Source of the DNA: Thermonema lapsum
GTDB taxonomy: Bacteria > Bacteroidota > Bacteroidia > Cytophagales > Thermonemataceae
Assembly (NCBI RefSeq): GCF_011761635.1
Contig: NZ_JAASRN010000002.1
Coordinates: 458,537-522,536 of the forward strand
Reading direction: 5' to 3'
DNA length: 64,000 bases
Shown here: piece by piece, positions 56,652 through 64,000 of the stretch
Layout of the letters: the number at the start of each line of letters is the position of its first letter
Numbering within the stretch: the stretch's first letter is position 1
Program-made: the position numbers and the translations under genes
Notes under the pieces: model-generated
What the model saw: only the letters and a program-made list of their open reading frames with translations
What the model was told of the DNA's origin: nothing
Databases searched by the model: none

Positions 56652-58208
56652 ATGCACCTTTCTTATTACTTCATACGACAGATTAGCCAGTACTTGGCTG
56701 AGACCATATGCGACTGGCAGCTGGGCACGGCTTTTAGCCAAGAAAAAGACGAATTGATATTAGGCTTTTATTTAGGCAGACAAGAGTTTTTCATCCGGGC
56801 GCAACTCACGCCGCAATGGGTAGGCGTTTCCTTCCCTGCTCATTACGCCAAAGCTAAAGCCAATGCCATTGAGTTGTTTGAAATGCTGCACGGAAGGCGT
56901 CTGATGCGCGTAGAACAGTTCCGCAACGAACGTGCCTTCTGTTTACATTTCGAAGAAGATTACAGCCTGCTTTTTAAGCTCTTCGGCAACCGTTCGAACC
57001 TCATTGTCTATAAGGGCAACGAAGTCATTGACCTATTCCATAAAAAGATGGAAGAAGACACACAGCTTCACCCCAGTAGCCTGCACCGTTCTATTGAACT
57101 ATCAGAGGAAGCCTTCATTGCCTCAGGGGGAAAAATACGGGAATTCTTCCCTGCTTTTGACCGCCTGACCATGCGCTACATAGAGCTGCAAGGATGGCTG
57201 CAGCTGCCCCTGCAAGCACAATGGCAGAAACTGTTAGCGCTTCATGAACAGTTGCTCGCCCCCCGGCAATACTATGTGGGCATGCAAGCAGATAAGCCCC
57301 AGCTGTCGCTTATTGAACATCCCGAGCTGCAAGTACATTGCACCACCACTTCGCCCATAGAAGCTGCCAATGAGCTGCATCGCCTGTATGTTCATGAAGT
57401 AGTTTTCTTGCAAGAAAAGCAGCACTACCTCAAACAAATAGAGCAACAACTCAGACGCTGCGAAACCACTCTTCAAAAAAGCAAAGAACGCTTAAGCTCG
57501 CTCAAAGAGGCTCGCTTCGAAGAGATAGGGCATTTAATCATGGCAAATCTACACAGCATTGCACCGGGAAGCGAAGAAATAGAAATATATGACTTTTACC
57601 GCGATGCTCCCTTGCACCTCAGACTCAACCCTCACCTGACCCCACAGCAAAATGCCGAGCGCTTTTATCGAAAAGCCAAAAATCAGAAGATAGAAGAGCA
57701 AAAACTACAGGAAATCATCGAAAGTAAAGAAAACGAATGGCTACACTTGGAAAGGCTTCGGAAAGAGCTTGAAAGTTGCCACGACTTTAAGAGCCTGCGT
57801 CGATGGGCAAAACAGCACGGTTTTATGCAGCAAGGCAAAGAAGAAGAAACCCTGCCATTCAAGCGATTCGAATACAGGGGCTTCCAAATTTGGGTAGGAA
57901 AAAATGCCAAAAGTAATGACCTGCTCACCCAACGCTTTGCGCACAAAAACGACCTCTGGCTACACGCCAAAGATGTAGCCGGCTCGCATGTGGTCATCAA
58001 GCGAAGCGGACAAAAACAAATTCCCCAAGAAGTCATAGAAAAGGCGGCATCGCTGGCTGCCTACTATTCCAAGCGCAAAACCGACAGCCTTTGCCCTGTG
58101 ATTGTTACAGAAAAGAAGTATGTACGCAAACCCAAAGGCTTGGCACCCGGGCAGGTGATTGTGGATAAGGAAGAAGTCATCATGGTAGCGCCCGCCCCCT
58201 TTGAATAG
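56652..58208 (+). CDS. NFACT family protein (RqcH/Rqc2-like)
   Basis: 518 residues. NFACT-N domain (about 1-200, with 'FKLFGNRSNLIVYKGNEVI'), HhH-like and coiled-coil middle (about 230-400) and NFACT-R domain (about 410-515) with NDLWLHAKDVAGSHVVIK. RqcH binds obstructed 50S subunits and adds C-terminal alanine tails; older databases call the family fibronectin-binding protein A. It is somewhat short for RqcH and I could not confirm the Asp-Arg pair needed for alanine tailing. Confidence 0.88.
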   Translation: MHLSYYFIRQISQYLAETICDWQLGTAFSQEKDELILGFYLGRQEFFIRAQLTPQWVGVSFPAHYAKAKANAIELFEMLHGRRLMRVEQFRNERAFCLHFEEDYSLLFKLFGNRSNLIVYKGNEVIDLFHKKMEEDTQLHPSSLHRSIELSEEAFIASGGKIREFFPAFDRLTMRYIELQGWLQLPLQAQWQKLLALHEQLLAPRQYYVGMQADKPQLSLIEHPELQVHCTTTSPIEAANELHRLYVHEVVFLQEKQHYLKQIEQQLRRCETTLQKSKERLSSLKEARFEEIGHLIMANLHSIAPGSEEIEIYDFYRDAPLHLRLNPHLTPQQNAERFYRKAKNQKIEEQKLQEIIESKENEWLHLERLRKELESCHDFKSLRRWAKQHGFMQQGKEEETLPFKRFEYRGFQIWVGKNAKSNDLLTQRFAHKNDLWLHAKDVAGSHVVIKRSGQKQIPQEVIEKAASLAAYYSKRKTDSLCPVIVTEKKYVRKPKGLAPGQVIVDKEEVIMVAPAPFE

Positions 58209-58264
58209 ACTTGCTTCATGCAGTTTTTTTTCTTTAAAATAGCAGTTTCAAAACCGATGACTTT

Positions 58265-58903
58265 ATGCTACTGGCTATTGCAGGAGGACTCATCATCGGC
58301 GTGCTGCTCAGCTGCAACTTGGGCACCGTCTTTTTCTCTCTCATTCAAAACAGCATAGAAAACGGCTTTAAAAGCGGCGTGATGATAGCCGGTGGAGTCA
58401 TTTTGTCTGATAGTATGCTTATTTTGTTGGCTCATTTCAGCACACAATTCATTCCGGAAAACAATCACAACTGGGAGTTCTATGTAAGCCTTGCTGGCGC
58501 CCTGCTACTATGGAGCTTGGGGCTGGCTTCTTTGCTCAAGAAGCAGGTCAAAAGGCGTCCTGTCAAGCGCATGCAATTTCGCAGAAAAATGTACTTCTTT
58601 GCCAATGGCTTCTTGCTCAATACACTCAATCCCATCAACTTTTTCATATGGGTGGGCATAGCTGCTCAACTCGAAGCCAAAGGCTATTTTGCCGAGCAAT
58701 ACAACTGGCTTTTCTTCTGCTTTGCGCTGTTGGGCATTTTCGGCGCCGAAAGTTTCATTGCTCTGTCGGCTCAGCGTCTCAGAAAGGCATTCAATGAACG
58801 AAATTTGTTGCGTATCAGCCGATTGAACGGCTTGGTGTTTTTACTTATCGGCAGCAAGCTGTTCTATGATGCCCTGACCAAATATACCGGCTATCTCATG
58901 TGA
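58265..58903 (+). CDS. LysE-family translocator
   Basis: 212 residues, six predicted membrane helices. Typical motifs: 'SCNLGTVFFSLIQNSIENGFKSG' (the family's PGP region, with P lost) and 'NGFLLNTLNPINFFIW'. Exports amino acids or related compounds. The last 8 nt overlap the convergent folA end. Confidence 0.85.
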   Translation: MLLAIAGGLIIGVLLSCNLGTVFFSLIQNSIENGFKSGVMIAGGVILSDSMLILLAHFSTQFIPENNHNWEFYVSLAGALLLWSLGLASLLKKQVKRRPVKRMQFRRKMYFFANGFLLNTLNPINFFIWVGIAAQLEAKGYFAEQYNWLFFCFALLGIFGAESFIALSAQRLRKAFNERNLLRISRLNGLVFLLIGSKLFYDALTKYTGYLM

Positions 58904-59420
58904 AGGAAGGCTTGCGCCAATGTTGCCAAGTAAAGGGATAATCATTGTGTTCGTCGGCATCAAAAAAACGCTCTTCTACCAACTGCCACCCTTCTGTTGC
59001 ATGCAAAGGAAAAAAAGTGTCGCCTTCCGGTGCTGCCTGCACCAGCGAAAGCATCAGCTCGTCTATCAGCTCCCTCTCAAACATTTGACGGTAAAGCTCC
59101 CCCCCGCCGATTACAAACAAACGATTTGAAGACAAACCACTCGCTATGTCCAAGGCTTCTTCTATGCTATGAGCAACAAACAAGGGCTTTCCTACCGCTA
59201 TTAGCTCACGAGCATAATCTTTCTGCCCTGTAAGCACAATATGCGGGCGCCCGGGTAGGATGCCGGGCAGCGATTCAAAGGTTTTGCGCCCCATCAGCAG
59301 CGGTGCCCCCATCGTTTGCTTCTTGAACAGCTTCAGGTCATTGCGCAAGCGCCAGGGCATCGCGCCGTCTTTGCCTATCACTCCATTCAAAGCGGCGGCT
59401 ACAATGGCTATCCGTTTCAT
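58896..59420 (-). CDS. folA: Dihydrofolate reductase
   Basis: 174 residues. 'IVAAALNGVIGKDGAMPWRLRNDLKLFKKQT' (substrate Asp/Trp region), 'LLMGRKTFESLPG.LPGRPHIVL' and 'FVIGGGELYRQMF' are the DHFR signatures. Regenerates tetrahydrofolate. The ATG overlaps the fmt stop (ATGA), so folate cofactor supply and initiator-tRNA formylation are coupled. Confidence 0.97.
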   Translation of the reverse strand: MKRIAIVAAALNGVIGKDGAMPWRLRNDLKLFKKQTMGAPLLMGRKTFESLPGILPGRPHIVLTGQKDYARELIAVGKPLFVAHSIEEALDIASGLSSNRLFVIGGGELYRQMFERELIDELMLSLVQAAPEGDTFFPLHATEGWQLVEERFFDADEHNDYPFTWQHWRKPSFT

Positions 59421-60334
59421 AGTGTATGCCCTCTCAAAAACTCATCAATATCCATGGGGCGTTTGCCTTCGATTTGCAGCTTCTTTACAGACAAATAGCC
59501 ATCGCCGGTACGCACCAATGCAAAGCGTTTTTGGTCGGTAGCCCACTCGCCCGGCTGCAAATGCTGCCACCACTTCGGTTCATACGGCTCTTGGTCGGGG
59601 CGCAATGCCCAGTAGATTTTTAAATTTTTACCTTGCCAAGTAGTCCATGCTGCCGGATAGGGCGACAAGCCGCGTATGAAGTTGTACAGTTCTGCCGATG
59701 TGCGATGCCAATCTATGTGGCAGGTGTCTCTGAATATCTTAGGTGCTTGGGTCGCTTCGCCCTGCTGGGGCACCGACGGACAACGCCCCCACTCGATAGC
59801 CTGCACCGTACGTAAGACCAAAGCAGCCCCCTTGTGTTTGAGCCGCTCGTAGAGCGTGCCTACGGTGTCGTAGTCGTCAATAGGTTCTGTATCTTGAAAA
59901 ATGATGTTGCCCGTATCTATCTGTTCATCTATGAAAAAAGTAGTAACGCCCGTTTCTTTCTCGCCATGGATAATAGCCCAGTTGATGGGGGCAGCCCCTC
60001 GATATTTGGGCAGCAAAGAAGCATGCAAGTTAAAAGTAGGCGCCAACTGCCATACTTCTTTGGGCAGCATACGAAATGCCACCACCACTTGCACCTCAGG
60101 CTTGAGTGCCTGCAGTGCTTCCAAGAAAGTGAGGTCTTTTAAACGTTCCGGCTGCAATACGGGCAGCCCTTTGCTCTGGGCATATTGCTTCACCGCCGAA
60201 GCCTGCAATTTGCGTCCCCGTCCAGCAGGCTTGTCGGGTACGGTTACAACCCCCACCACCTCATAACCAGCTTCTACCAAGGCAGCCAGTGAGGCAACTG
60301 CAAAATCGGGGGTTCCCATGAATACGATGCGCAT
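59417..60334 (-). CDS. fmt: Methionyl-tRNA formyltransferase
   Basis: 305 residues from MRIVFMGTPDFAVASL. Formylates Met-tRNA(fMet) with 10-formyl-THF. Active site 'FNLHASLLPKYRGAAPINWAIIHGEKETGVT' (catalytic Asn, His, Asp context), 'AGRGRKLQ' loop, C-terminal OB fold. The longer frame upstream (to 60424) is unrelated. Confidence 0.97.
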   Translation of the reverse strand: MRIVFMGTPDFAVASLAALVEAGYEVVGVVTVPDKPAGRGRKLQASAVKQYAQSKGLPVLQPERLKDLTFLEALQALKPEVQVVVAFRMLPKEVWQLAPTFNLHASLLPKYRGAAPINWAIIHGEKETGVTTFFIDEQIDTGNIIFQDTEPIDDYDTVGTLYERLKHKGAALVLRTVQAIEWGRCPSVPQQGEATQAPKIFRDTCHIDWHRTSAELYNFIRGLSPYPAAWTTWQGKNLKIYWALRPDQEPYEPKWWQHLQPGEWATDQKRFALVRTGDGYLSVKKLQIEGKRPMDIDEFLRGHTL

Positions 60335-60473
60335 CGTGTAAAAGGAGTTTATATTTTTCCACAAAAAACCAATGTCGGCAACTGCAAAAGTATGCAAGCC
60401 CACCTTGAGAACCAAAGACAGCACAGCGCTGTTTGTGTAAATACAACAACATAAACAAAGCTTGTATCAACCT

Positions 60474-61622
60474 ATGGAAAACTTTAGTGTTTACAACCCC
60501 ACCCGTCTGCATTTTGGCAAGGGATGCGTAACTGAAAGGCTTGCTCAAGAAGCTGCCGTATGGGGCAAGCGTGCGCTCATTTTAATTGGTAAAGGCTCGG
60601 TCAAGAAAAATGGTGTCTTGGATGACGTTACCCGCCAATTGGAACAAGCCGGCATCCATTATGAGGTGTTCGAGGGCATCAAATCCAATCCCATTTATCA
60701 GGATGCCGACCGTGCCATAGCACAAAGCAAAGCTTTCAAAGCTGACATGATTATTGGTGTAGGTGGTGGCTCAGTCATCGACACCGCCAAGGCAGTAGCC
60801 TTAGGACATGGCAGCAATGCTTCTATCTGGGATATTTACATGCGCAAAGTAGAAGCCCCGGCGCAAGCCCTCCCCTTGTTGTGTGTGCTTACATTGGCAG
60901 CCACCGGCACCGAAATGAATATGTTTGCTGTATTGCAAAACGACGAAGCGCGCATCAAAAAAGGATTTGGGCATCCGGGCATGTACCCCAAAGTCTCTTT
61001 CCTTGACCCTACCTATACCCTCTCCGTGCCCTTGAACTACACTGCCTATGGTATTGCCGACCTGATGGCACACACTTTCGAGCTTTATTTCGACCCCTCC
61101 GATGCCCCACTTTCCAATTATTTCGCTACCGACATCATAGCCTTGGCATTTGACTATGGGCGGGCGGTCATACAAAAGCCCCATGACTATGATATCAGAG
61201 CCAACATCATGTGGTTGGCAACCACAGCCCTCAATGGCACACTAAATGCCGGTAAACGCGGGGGCGATTGGGGCGTGCATGCCATCGAGCATGCGCTCAG
61301 TGTTTTGTTCGACATCCCCCACGGGGCGGGCTTATCCATTGCTTATCCGGCATGGCTCAAGCACTTCCTGCCCAAAATCAAAGACAAGCTCAGCTTCATG
61401 GCAGAGCGTACCTTGGGCAAAGGCACCACAGCAGAAGCCTTCATCGATTATCTCGAAAACTTTTTCAAGGAAATAGGCACCCCCATACGCCTTAGCGAAG
61501 TAGGTATAGGTGAAGACAAACACCCCCTGATTTTGGAAGTATTCAAGCAAAACCGTGTACGGGGCATGCACTTCGATATGAACGAAGAAGATCATAAAGC
61601 CATCTTGCAGTTGATGGCGTAA
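60474..61622 (+). CDS. Iron-containing alcohol dehydrogenase (BDH/YqhD-like)
   Basis: 382 residues from MENFSVYNPTRLHFGKG. NAD(P)-binding 'GVGGGSVIDTAKAVA' (~95-110); metal ligands in YGIADLMAHTFE (Asp, His), HAIEHALSVLFDIPHGAGL (two His). Similar to NADPH-dependent butanol dehydrogenase BdhA and aldehyde reductase YqhD. Reduces aldehydes during fermentation or detoxification. A TTG four codons upstream is the alternative start. Confidence 0.93.
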   Translation: MENFSVYNPTRLHFGKGCVTERLAQEAAVWGKRALILIGKGSVKKNGVLDDVTRQLEQAGIHYEVFEGIKSNPIYQDADRAIAQSKAFKADMIIGVGGGSVIDTAKAVALGHGSNASIWDIYMRKVEAPAQALPLLCVLTLAATGTEMNMFAVLQNDEARIKKGFGHPGMYPKVSFLDPTYTLSVPLNYTAYGIADLMAHTFELYFDPSDAPLSNYFATDIIALAFDYGRAVIQKPHDYDIRANIMWLATTALNGTLNAGKRGGDWGVHAIEHALSVLFDIPHGAGLSIAYPAWLKHFLPKIKDKLSFMAERTLGKGTTAEAFIDYLENFFKEIGTPIRLSEVGIGEDKHPLILEVFKQNRVRGMHFDMNEEDHKAILQLMA

Positions 61623-61651
61623 AAAAACACTGCTGCTCATATGCATTTGCA

Positions 61652-61679
61652 CCGCCCCGCTAAAAGGGGCGGTTTTTTT
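61652..61679 (+). terminator. Terminator of the alcohol dehydrogenase gene
   Basis: 7-bp stem CCGCCCC/GGGGCGG (61652-61658, 61666-61672) followed by T7. Confidence 0.93.
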
Positions 61680-61831
61680 GTGTATTTCGCTTTATCAATA
61701 GTCACCTAATACTAAAAACCTAAAATCTAACATTATCGCTACATGTTATTTTGTTTACATTCTCTTATTTACTACCCTGCAAAACTACTTATTCAAACAC
61801 ATACGGCACCTAAATATTATTTAAAAAACTA

Positions 61832-61864
61832 TTGCGATTTTTTTTAAGCAAAAAATTATATTTG
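61832..61864 (+). promoter_or_regulatory. Promoter of the phase-variable lipoprotein operon
   Basis: TATATTTG at 61857-61864 (perfect TAnnTTTG) with TTG at 61832-61834, 22 nt apart, 28 nt before the ATG at 61893. This supports that ATG as the real start, in the frame that leads into the G tract. The region 61680-61830 is AT-rich and otherwise empty. Confidence 0.6.
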
Positions 61865-61892
61865 CAATATAAAAGTACCAAACAAAAAAATC

Positions 61893-63633
61893 ATGAGAAA
61901 AACAAAATTCCACCATCTATGGAAAATAGGGGGGGGGGGTAATTTATATCCTCCTTCTCTATGGTTGTGGTCTCCGGCAGACGCCTGAACTGCTGCCGCA
62001 AAACCAAGTGGCTTATTACGTAAAGCTGGCGCGAGAAGCCTTGCCACCGGACCCTTGGGCGCACAATCCACTACCCGACGGAGTGCCTCTTTACCACTCC
62101 CTGTTGCCGGCAGAGGAAAAGGAAAAATTGGAAAGTTACTTTTATCCTCAATGGCAGCAGGCAGAGCTTTACTACAATCAAGCAGGAAATGCTGTACTGC
62201 TGGTACCCTTGCACAGACCTCTGAGTGTGTTTTACTTCACAGCCTTCCGCCGGCGCCTGCGTGTGGAGTTTGACCGGCACAAGCAAATCGTCAGCACCCA
62301 CATTGTAGAGCTGGCAACCGACAAAGAAACTTTAATCAATCAAGGCAACCGTTTGCTCATAGAGGCAAGCAGTTACACCGGAGCCTTTAGTGGCAGCTTA
62401 TTTTTGTATGACAAGAACTACCGCCTATTACAGAAACTTGAAGGGAAACCTCATGGCAAGTTTAGCGAAGAAAAGGCATATCAAATAGCGAGAAATATCA
62501 CGACAGATGATCCCGGATGCATTGCTACAGTTACATGTAATGGAACCACTTGGTGTAAAATAAGTGAATCCGGTACATGGATAAGCTCAAAAGGAGTGGT
62601 CGAGATAGCTTCTCCTGATTCAGATCCTTGCAACAACAACGGTGGCGGTGGTGCAAGCGGGAGCGCCGGGGGGAGCACCGGTGGTGGTTCCGGCGGCTAC
62701 TATGGCGGTAATTGGGGCGGCATCTTCATTGGCGGAGGTTCCGGCAGTGGTAATCCCGGCTGGCAAGATGGCATTGAGCTGCCACCTATGGACCCCGGCG
62801 ACACCCATCCGAAGCTTCCGCCTATCAAAAACCCGGACAACCCACTGCCGGGCAACCCCATTGACTTCGGACCTTTCACTCCCACAGAGGCTTTTCTGAG
62901 CAAACCGGGCTTGAAGGTACTATGGCAGCAAATGATGGATATACCGGAGTTTCAGGAGCTGGTAGCAAGCATCAATAACCCCAACCCAAGCATGTTCATG
63001 CTTGTTTTAGATGTCACCAACCTTGTTAATAGAGACAGTATTGTATATGGTTATGTTAAATACACCAGAGACAATAACTCCTCACCTAACAAAGGGATAT
63101 TTCGTCTAGTTCTTACCCCTGATGCTTTTTCCTTATCGCCCGGCGGCTTGGCAATGGTAATTACTCATGAACTCATCCATGTAAAGTTTAAAACCGACAT
63201 GGTAGCAGCTGCTAATACCGTAACCAACTGGGAGGCTCTACCACAAGAGCATTACTTGAAACAAGCTTATGACCGTTTCAATCTCTCGCAGGTTTCTCAA
63301 GAAGCAAGTAATGAGGGTTTCACACTTGATGGCGATGACAACAACCATATCACTCATTGCATCATGGCAGAAAGCTATCGCCCCATTATCGGAAAAGTTG
63401 GTTATGCCATTGATGCCGCCTATAACCGCATAAAGGAAGGCATTACACAAGAAGATTACATCTTCGCTGCCTGGATAGGACTAAAAAGAACCATTCTATA
63501 TTTTCGGGAAATATACAATTCCCCTGACAAAGGGGAACTTGAAGAAAGACTTAATTACCTACAAGACAACATACACTACACTGAGCCTCCTTTTAATGTC
63601 ATTTACCAAAACAAAAACAGAATAGCCCTATGA
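61893..63633 (+). CDS. Zinc-metalloprotease-like lipoprotein, frame broken at an 11-G tract (putative phase-OFF)
   Basis: As sequenced, ATG 61893 reads MRKTKFHHLWKIGGGG and stops at 61986-61988 (31 codons). The 540-codon body is in another frame, open from just after the G tract to 63633. With one G fewer (or two more) the parts join into 579 residues with a lipoprotein signal peptide (basic start, GGGVIYILLLYGC, lipobox LYGC). Body: alpha/beta domain (~40-200), Gly/Ser linker (nt 62640-62755), Pro-rich segment, then a helical domain with HELIH (His codons 63166-63168 and 63178-63180), the metzincin/gluzincin zinc motif. Third ligand unassigned. No named family. A GTG at 62008 could give a signal-less form. 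Confidence 0.72.
61929..61939 (+). repeat. Homopolymeric G tract (11 G)
   Basis: Eleven consecutive G, the longest single-base G or C run in the window; elsewhere such runs reach 7. It lies between codon 12 and the hydrophobic core of the signal peptide, where slippage would switch the reading frame. Confidence 0.95.
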
Positions 63634-64000
63634 AAACATTCAGTAAACTATTACTGCTTTGTCTCCTGTGTGTCTTCGCTCAACACGCACAGGCACAACG
63701 GTTCAGCCTGCGAGACAATCAACAAAGAACCGGAGATACCCTCTATCTCCGCCTCACCGGTGAAAAAAACGGTGTGTCTTATATCAAAAAAATTCAACGC
63801 ACTTGGCACCTGCGGGAACCAGGAGAAATGGGTGATTCGCTCCTTATTTACTACCAAATATCCATAAACATATACAAAAACAACCCTAAAACTTTCTATG
63901 CCCATTTTTCATCACTATTTACACCCATAGACATCCGCATTATCAATCGCCGCAGAATGCCCACACACAGAGAAGTACCACTCCAAGACCTGAAAGGGCT
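63630..64000 (+). CDS. Secreted protein of unknown function (3' end outside window)
   Basis: 123 codons visible, from an ATG that overlaps the preceding stop by ATGA. Signal peptide MKTFSKLLLLCLLCVFAQ with cleavage near AQA-Q (~22). The mature part is beta-rich ('RTGDTLYLRLTGEKNGVSYI', 'SLLIYYQISINIYKNN') with no recognised family. Co-transcribed and translationally coupled to the G-tract lipoprotein, so its expression could vary with the frame state of that gene. Confidence 0.7.
   Translation, partial: MKTFSKLLLLCLLCVFAQHAQAQRFSLRDNQQRTGDTLYLRLTGEKNGVSYIKKIQRTWHLREPGEMGDSLLIYYQISINIYKNNPKTFYAHFSSLFTPIDIRIINRRRMPTHREVPLQDLKG

Overview
The window comes from a member of the Bacteroidota, most likely a gliding, Cytophagales-type bacterium. 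Three things point there: two GldJ-type (formylglycine-enzyme-fold) lipoproteins, many Cys-anchored lipoproteins, and repeated promoter-like pairs of the Bacteroidota type (TTTG, about 19 nt, TAnnTTTG). Species cannot be fixed from the sequence alone. The region is dense chromosomal housekeeping DNA of about 47% GC by eye. No insertion sequence, prophage, CRISPR array or rRNA operon was seen.

Layout. 1-5.1 kb: a partial CbbX/SpoVK-like AAA+ ATPase with a duplicated N-terminal beta domain, an NMT1/THI5-like protein, anmK, a small membrane protein, a probably frameshifted small membrane-protein gene and a divergent YrdC-fold protein. 5.2-11.4 kb: aconitase, a TPR lipoprotein and two tandem GldJ-family lipoproteins. 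11.5-21.7 kb: mfd, an Nfu scaffold, a NeuD-type acyltransferase, a SirB1-like protein, an acyl-CoA carboxylase subunit, then chaN and recO diverging from a triple-thioredoxin-fold protein; the two start codons of that divergent pair overlap. 21.7-25.9 kb: operon nrnA - FKBP lipoprotein - FKBP lipoprotein - rdgB, then an LPP20-type lipoprotein. 26-32.7 kb: small heat-shock protein, sucD, lspA-hemL-(TPR + PBP1-like protein), DUF2461 and DUF3467.

32.7-46.1 kb (minus strand) is the classic transcription/translation cluster, read as tRNA-Tyr, tRNA-Gly, tRNA-Thr, tuf, tRNA-Trp, secE, nusG, rplK, rplA, rplJ, rplL, rpoB, rpoC. It has a strong promoter ahead of the tRNAs, and a terminator after tuf that overlaps a second promoter for tRNA-Trp onward. 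46.1-49.3 kb: a single-chain SiaB-SiaC fusion, a DEDD exonuclease and purB. 49.4-55.6 kb: a dicarboxylate/amino-acid symporter and a System I cytochrome c maturation operon (ccmB, ccmC, ccmD-like, ccmE of the Cys type, ccmF). 56-61.6 kb: rhomboid protease, NFACT (RqcH-like) protein, LysE exporter, folA-fmt and an iron-dependent alcohol dehydrogenase.

The most striking locus is at 61.8-64 kb. A promoter and an ATG lead into an 11-G homopolymer that puts the start of a lipoprotein signal peptide out of frame with a 540-codon body carrying a Gly-rich linker and a HELIH zinc-protease motif. Losing one G would restore a complete 579-residue lipoprotein with a proper lipobox. This looks like a phase-variable surface protein captured in the OFF state, translationally coupled to a second secreted protein that runs off the window. 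The SiaB-SiaC fusion, the three-CxxC thioredoxin-like protein and the overlapping divergent starts are the other items most worth a second look.
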